This document shows, in pieces, positions 18,571-21,200 of a DNA stretch of 21,200 bases (its first letter is position 1; each line of letters opens with the position of its first letter). The DNA is taken from the NCBI GenBank assembly GCA_050010815.1, contig JBEKKH010000051.1:1-21200 (forward strand). The letters are read 5' to 3'. This DNA is from Palsa-504 sp050010815 (lineage in GTDB: Bacteria > Actinomycetota > Actinomycetes > Streptosporangiales > Streptosporangiaceae). Made by a program: the position numbers and the translations under genes. The notes beneath the pieces were generated by a model. It searched no databases. It was not told the DNA's origin and saw nothing but the letters and a program-made list of their open reading frames with translations.

Positions 18571-19373
18571 TGACGGTAACCGATCGCCGGAATCCGGCCA
18601 CTGCGACGTCGGCCACGGCCCCGGCGGGAGCCGGGGCAGTCCGGCTGACGGACGTCTCCAAGGTGTTCGGGCGCGGCAGCTCGGCCGTCCGCGCGCTCGA
18701 CCACGTGTCGCTCGAGGTGGCGCCGGGCGAATTCACCTGCCTCATCGGCGCCTCGGGCTGCGGTAAGTCCACGTTGCTTTCCCTGGTCGCCGGGCTGGAA
18801 CAGGCCACGTCCGGGGAGGTGTCGACCCCGGCCAGCCGGGTGGCGTTCATGTTCCAGGAACCCGCGCTGTTCCCCTGGCTCACGGCCGCGGGCAATGTGG
18901 AGCTGGCCCTGCGGGCCCGCGGCGTGGCCAAGGCCGAGCGCCGTCAGCGGACCGTGGAGCTGCTTGAGACGGTGCACCTGGGCGGGTTCGGGGCCAAGCG
19001 GCCGCATGAGCTCTCCGGGGGCATGCGGCAGCGGGTGGCGCTGGCCCGCTCGCTGGCGCAGGACGCCGACGTGCTGCTGATGGACGAGCCGTTCGGCGCG
19101 CTGGACGCGATGACCAGGGACGTGCTGCACGACGAGCTCGACCGGATCTGCGCCGACCGGCAGCTGACCGTCCTGTTCGTGACCCACAACGTCCGAGAGG
19201 CGGTCCGGCTCGGCGACCGGGTGATCGTGCTGAGCAGCCGCCCCGGCCGGGTCATCGACGAGTTCGCGGTGCCCATCGAGCGCCCGCGCCGGATCGACTC
19301 GGCACCGGTCGCGGAGCTGGCCGCGCGGATCACCGACCGACTGCGTGAGGAGATGAGCCGCGATGACCGGTGA
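18549..19373 (+). CDS. NitT/TauT-type ABC importer, ATPase subunit
   Basis: The 274-residue cytoplasmic ATPase powers the importer. Motifs: Walker A GASGCGKST (67-75), Q-loop Gln103 in 'FMFQEPALFPWLTA', LSGGMRQR (155-162), Walker B VLLMDEPFGALD (175-186) and H-loop His213. 'FQEPALFPWLT' and 'DEPFGALDAMTR' are typical of SsuB/TauB/NrtD ATPases. The first about 30 residues are a low-complexity Ala/Thr leader before 'VRLTDVSKVFG'. The start is uncertain: ATG 18549 (AGGTGAG nine bases upstream) or in-frame TTG 18570 (same motif, four to five bases upstream). It starts two bases after the binding-protein stop and overlaps the permease gene by 11 bp, so the three genes form one operon. Confidence 0.92.
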   Translation: MVRQVSSLTVTDRRNPATATSATAPAGAGAVRLTDVSKVFGRGSSAVRALDHVSLEVAPGEFTCLIGASGCGKSTLLSLVAGLEQATSGEVSTPASRVAFMFQEPALFPWLTAAGNVELALRARGVAKAERRQRTVELLETVHLGGFGAKRPHELSGGMRQRVALARSLAQDADVLLMDEPFGALDAMTRDVLHDELDRICADRQLTVLFVTHNVREAVRLGDRVIVLSSRPGRVIDEFAVPIERPRRIDSAPVAELAARITDRLREEMSRDDR

Positions 19374-20244
19374 CAGCAGGGTATCGCTCCCGAAGTACGC
19401 GGAGAAGCTGGCCTGGCTCGAGTCCCTCGAGGTTGAGTCGCCGGACGATCAGCGTGGCCGCCGGCTGGCCACGCGCTTCTGGGCCGGCCTATGGCCGGTG
19501 GCGCTGGCCATCGTCATCGTGCTCGCGATATGGCAGGTGGTCCACCTCAGCGGCTGGAAGAAGGAAATCTTCCCCGGCCCGGGAGGGACGCTGGCCAACC
19601 TCGGGGACCAGCTGAAGACCGGCCTGCTGTGGCACGCCATCGGCACGACGGCCGAACGCGCCGTCATCGGGTTCGGCCTCGCCGTGGTGATCGGCGGGGT
19701 CATCGGGGCCCTGGTGTCCAGGATCCGGCCGCTGCGGGCGGCGGTCGGCTCGCTGATCACCGGGCTGCAGACGATGCCCTCGATCGCCTGGTTCCCTTTC
19801 GCCATCATCTTGTTCGGCATCAACACCAGCGCGATCTTGTTCGTCATCGTCCTCGGGGCCGCCCCGTCGATCGCCAATGGCCTGATCGCCGGCGTGGACT
19901 ACACTCCGCCGTTGCTGCTCAAGGCGGGTGCGATGATGGGCCTGCGCCGGATGTCGCTGTACCGGCACCTGATCCTGCCTGCCTCGCTGCCCGCGCTGGT
20001 GGCCGGGCTCAGGCAGGGCTGGTCGTTCTGCTGGCGCAGCCTGATGGCAGGGGAGCTGCTGGTGATCATCGCGAACCAGCCCTCGCTGGGCGTGCTGCTT
20101 TCCACCGACCAGGATCAGGCCGACATGCAGAGCGCCACCGCTATCATGATCGTGATCCTGGTCCTTGGCATCGTCGTGCACTCGCTGTTCAGCGCGGCCG
20201 ACCGCGGCATCCGCCGCCGCTGGGGTCTCATCGGCAACACCTGA
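19363..20244 (+). CDS. NitT/TauT-type ABC importer, permease subunit
   Basis: The 293-residue permease is of the BPD_transp_1 / SsuC-TauC family. A hydrophilic N-terminus (1-38) is followed by hydrophobic spans at about 41-62, 101-118, 140-165, 168-178 (short), 207-216 and 260-277. The cytoplasmic coupling (EAA-type) loop is around 186-210 ('LKAGAMMGLRRMSLYRHLIL' then PASLP), with the conserved Gly at 193; the first Glu of EAA is replaced by Lys. Such permeases normally work as homodimers, consistent with one permease gene. The ATG lies inside the ATPase gene (11-bp overlap) with GGAG at 19349-19352. It ends 9 bp before a convergent gene, with no visible terminator in the gap. Confidence 0.92.
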   Translation: MTGDSRVSLPKYAEKLAWLESLEVESPDDQRGRRLATRFWAGLWPVALAIVIVLAIWQVVHLSGWKKEIFPGPGGTLANLGDQLKTGLLWHAIGTTAERAVIGFGLAVVIGGVIGALVSRIRPLRAAVGSLITGLQTMPSIAWFPFAIILFGINTSAILFVIVLGAAPSIANGLIAGVDYTPPLLLKAGAMMGLRRMSLYRHLILPASLPALVAGLRQGWSFCWRSLMAGELLVIIANQPSLGVLLSTDQDQADMQSATAIMIVILVLGIVVHSLFSAADRGIRRRWGLIGNT

Positions 20245-20253
20245 CCGGCCCTG

Positions 20254-21084
20254 TCAGTGCCAGGAAAAGGCCAGGTCGTTCAGCATAGATTTAAGAGCCT
20301 GGGCGGCCCGGGAGAAACCTTCCTGGCCGCTGAAACCGCCGAAACGGCCGGCCCGCGCCAGGTGCGGCTCGAGCGATACGAAGCCCTCGAAGCCCGAGTC
20401 TCGCAGCGCGGCCAGCGTCGCCCGGATCTGCCCGTCGCCCTGGCCTGCGGGCACGACCTCGCCCGTGGCCGCCACCGCGTCCTTGACCTGGAGGTAGACC
20501 AGATACGGCCGGAGCAGGGGGTACGCCTGGGAGAAGGGCCTGACGCCGCACTGGACGAAGTTCGCCGCGTCGAACGTCGCCCGCAGGGCGGGGGAGTCCA
20601 CCGCGGTGATCAGGTCATGGCACCGCTCAGCGGTGTCGCCGTAGATCTCCTTCTCGTTCTCGTGGGCGAGCACCAGGCCGCGTTCGGCCGCGATCGCGGC
20701 CAGGGCCGCCATCCGGTCGATGACCTGCTGCCGGTGCCGCCCGGGCGGTTGGCCAGGCGGGATGAAGAAGGAAAAGACGCGCACGATCGGGGTGCCGAGC
20801 TCGGCGGCTATGTCGGCGATGCGGCGCAGGCGGTCAAGCTCGGGGCCGAGCGGGGCCTGGACTGCGATCTTGCCGATGGGTGACCCGATCGCGGAGACCC
20901 TGACCCCGGCATGGCCCAGCGCGCGGCGGAAGGCGCTCACCTGCCCGGCGGTGAAGTCGGCGACGTTCACCGACCAGGCGCTGCGCAGCTCGAGGTAGCT
21001 GATCGACTCGGCGGCCAGCGTCGCGAGCTGCTTTTCCGGGTCAGCGGAGATCTCGTCGGCGAACCCGGACAGGACGACGCTCAC
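20254..21084 (-). CDS. Sugar phosphate isomerase/epimerase (xylose-isomerase-like TIM barrel)
   Basis: The 276-residue protein has the xylose-isomerase-like TIM barrel (AP endonuclease 2 / COG1082 family). Likely metal ligands, by position, are E142 ('LAHENEKEIYG'), D172 ('TFDAANFVQCG') and E239 ('SLEPHL'). The usual fourth ligand, a His in an H-x-K-D motif, appears here as Q199 in 'YLQVKDAV', so metal geometry may differ. Members interconvert ketoses or inositol-derived sugars, but the substrate cannot be read. GTG 21084 overlaps the upstream oxidoreductase stop by three to four bases (GTGA), so the two are translated together. Isomerase plus Gfo/Idh/MocA dehydrogenase is a recurrent sugar or inositol catabolism pair. 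Confidence 0.87.
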   Translation of the reverse strand: MSVVLSGFADEISADPEKQLATLAAESISYLELRSAWSVNVADFTAGQVSAFRRALGHAGVRVSAIGSPIGKIAVQAPLGPELDRLRRIADIAAELGTPIVRVFSFFIPPGQPPGRHRQQVIDRMAALAAIAAERGLVLAHENEKEIYGDTAERCHDLITAVDSPALRATFDAANFVQCGVRPFSQAYPLLRPYLVYLQVKDAVAATGEVVPAGQGDGQIRATLAALRDSGFEGFVSLEPHLARAGRFGGFSGQEGFSRAAQALKSMLNDLAFSWH

Positions 21085-21200
21085 GAACCGAGGGTAACCG
21101 TGCGGCCCGAGCGGGAGGACTCATAGACGGCACAGGCGATCTCGAGCGCGTCCCGGCCGGCCTGGCCGCCGACCGCGGGTTCACGCCCTTCGCCGACGGC
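21081..21200 (-). CDS. Gfo/Idh/MocA-type oxidoreductase, C-terminal fragment
   Basis: Only the last 39 codons are inside the window; the frame runs off the right edge. The tail 'GGQAGRDALEIACAVYESSR' followed by 'SGRTVTLGS' is the usual C-terminal helix and final strand of Gfo/Idh/MocA NAD(P)-dependent sugar or inositol dehydrogenases, where '(G)rdALEiA.AvYeSar.Gr.V.L' closes the alpha/beta domain. The cofactor-binding domain and catalytic Lys are outside the window. The stop (21081-21083) overlaps the GTG start of the isomerase, indicating translational coupling. Confidence 0.75.
   Translation of the reverse strand, partial: AVGEGREPAVGGQAGRDALEIACAVYESSRSGRTVTLGS

Noticed and set aside
1..21200. 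Mobile element, prophage, CRISPR or tRNA
   Set aside because: No transposase, integrase, phage gene, spaced repeat array, target duplication or cloverleaf could be found by reading. Only short local repeats are present.

Overview
The window comes from a high-GC Gram-positive bacterium, almost certainly an actinomycete. Coding sequence is dense and G/C-ending, GTG starts are common, and genes are chained by TGATG and ATGA overlaps. It carries an actinobacterial-type SUF operon (sufB-sufD-Rieske-sufC-sufS-sufU-sufT) and an actinobacterial Vms1-like release factor. The layout resembles Streptomyces/Streptosporangiales-type genomes, but the genus cannot be fixed from this sequence.

Region 1 (1-4622, + strand) is the iron-sulfur cluster assembly operon. 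It holds the 3' end of sufB, then sufD, a Rieske-type ferredoxin, sufC, sufS, sufU and a SufT-like DUF59 protein, mostly joined by 1-4 bp overlaps. SufS mobilises sulfur from cysteine, SufU accepts it, SufBCD is the scaffold ATPase complex, and SufT is thought to help maturation.

Region 2 (4643-7471, + strand) looks like a translation-rescue block: an acVLRF1-type peptidyl-tRNA hydrolase, an ABC-F ribosome-associated ATPase 86 bp later, and a small helix-turn-helix protein. The hydrolase/ABC-F neighbour pair echoes the eukaryotic Vms1-Arb1 partnership and is the observation I rate highest.

Region 3 (7610-13990) is transport: a single ABC exporter half-transporter on +, then a convergent pair of ABC exporter half-transporters on - (probably a heterodimer), divergent from a TetR-family regulator. 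The TetR-ABC intergenic region contains overlapping perfect inverted repeats that look like an operator.

Region 4 (14020-16842, - strand) has a GH15 trehalase/glucoamylase-like enzyme followed by a sulfotransferase-like protein with an atypical nucleotide-binding loop, then on + a small orphan lipoprotein (16911-17309).

Region 5 (17500-20244, + strand) is a complete NitT/TauT (nitrate/sulfonate/taurine-type) ABC importer: lipoprotein binding protein, ATPase and permease, preceded by an unusually AT-rich promoter region. Region 6 (20254-21200, - strand) is a sugar phosphate isomerase/epimerase overlapping the 3' end of a Gfo/Idh/MocA-type oxidoreductase, a typical sugar or inositol catabolism pair.

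I saw no rRNA, tRNA, CRISPR array, insertion sequence or phage gene. No gene-free stretch exceeds 300 bases. The longest gaps are 7078-7246 (169 bp), 7472-7609 (138 bp) and 17310-17499 (190 bp), all described below.
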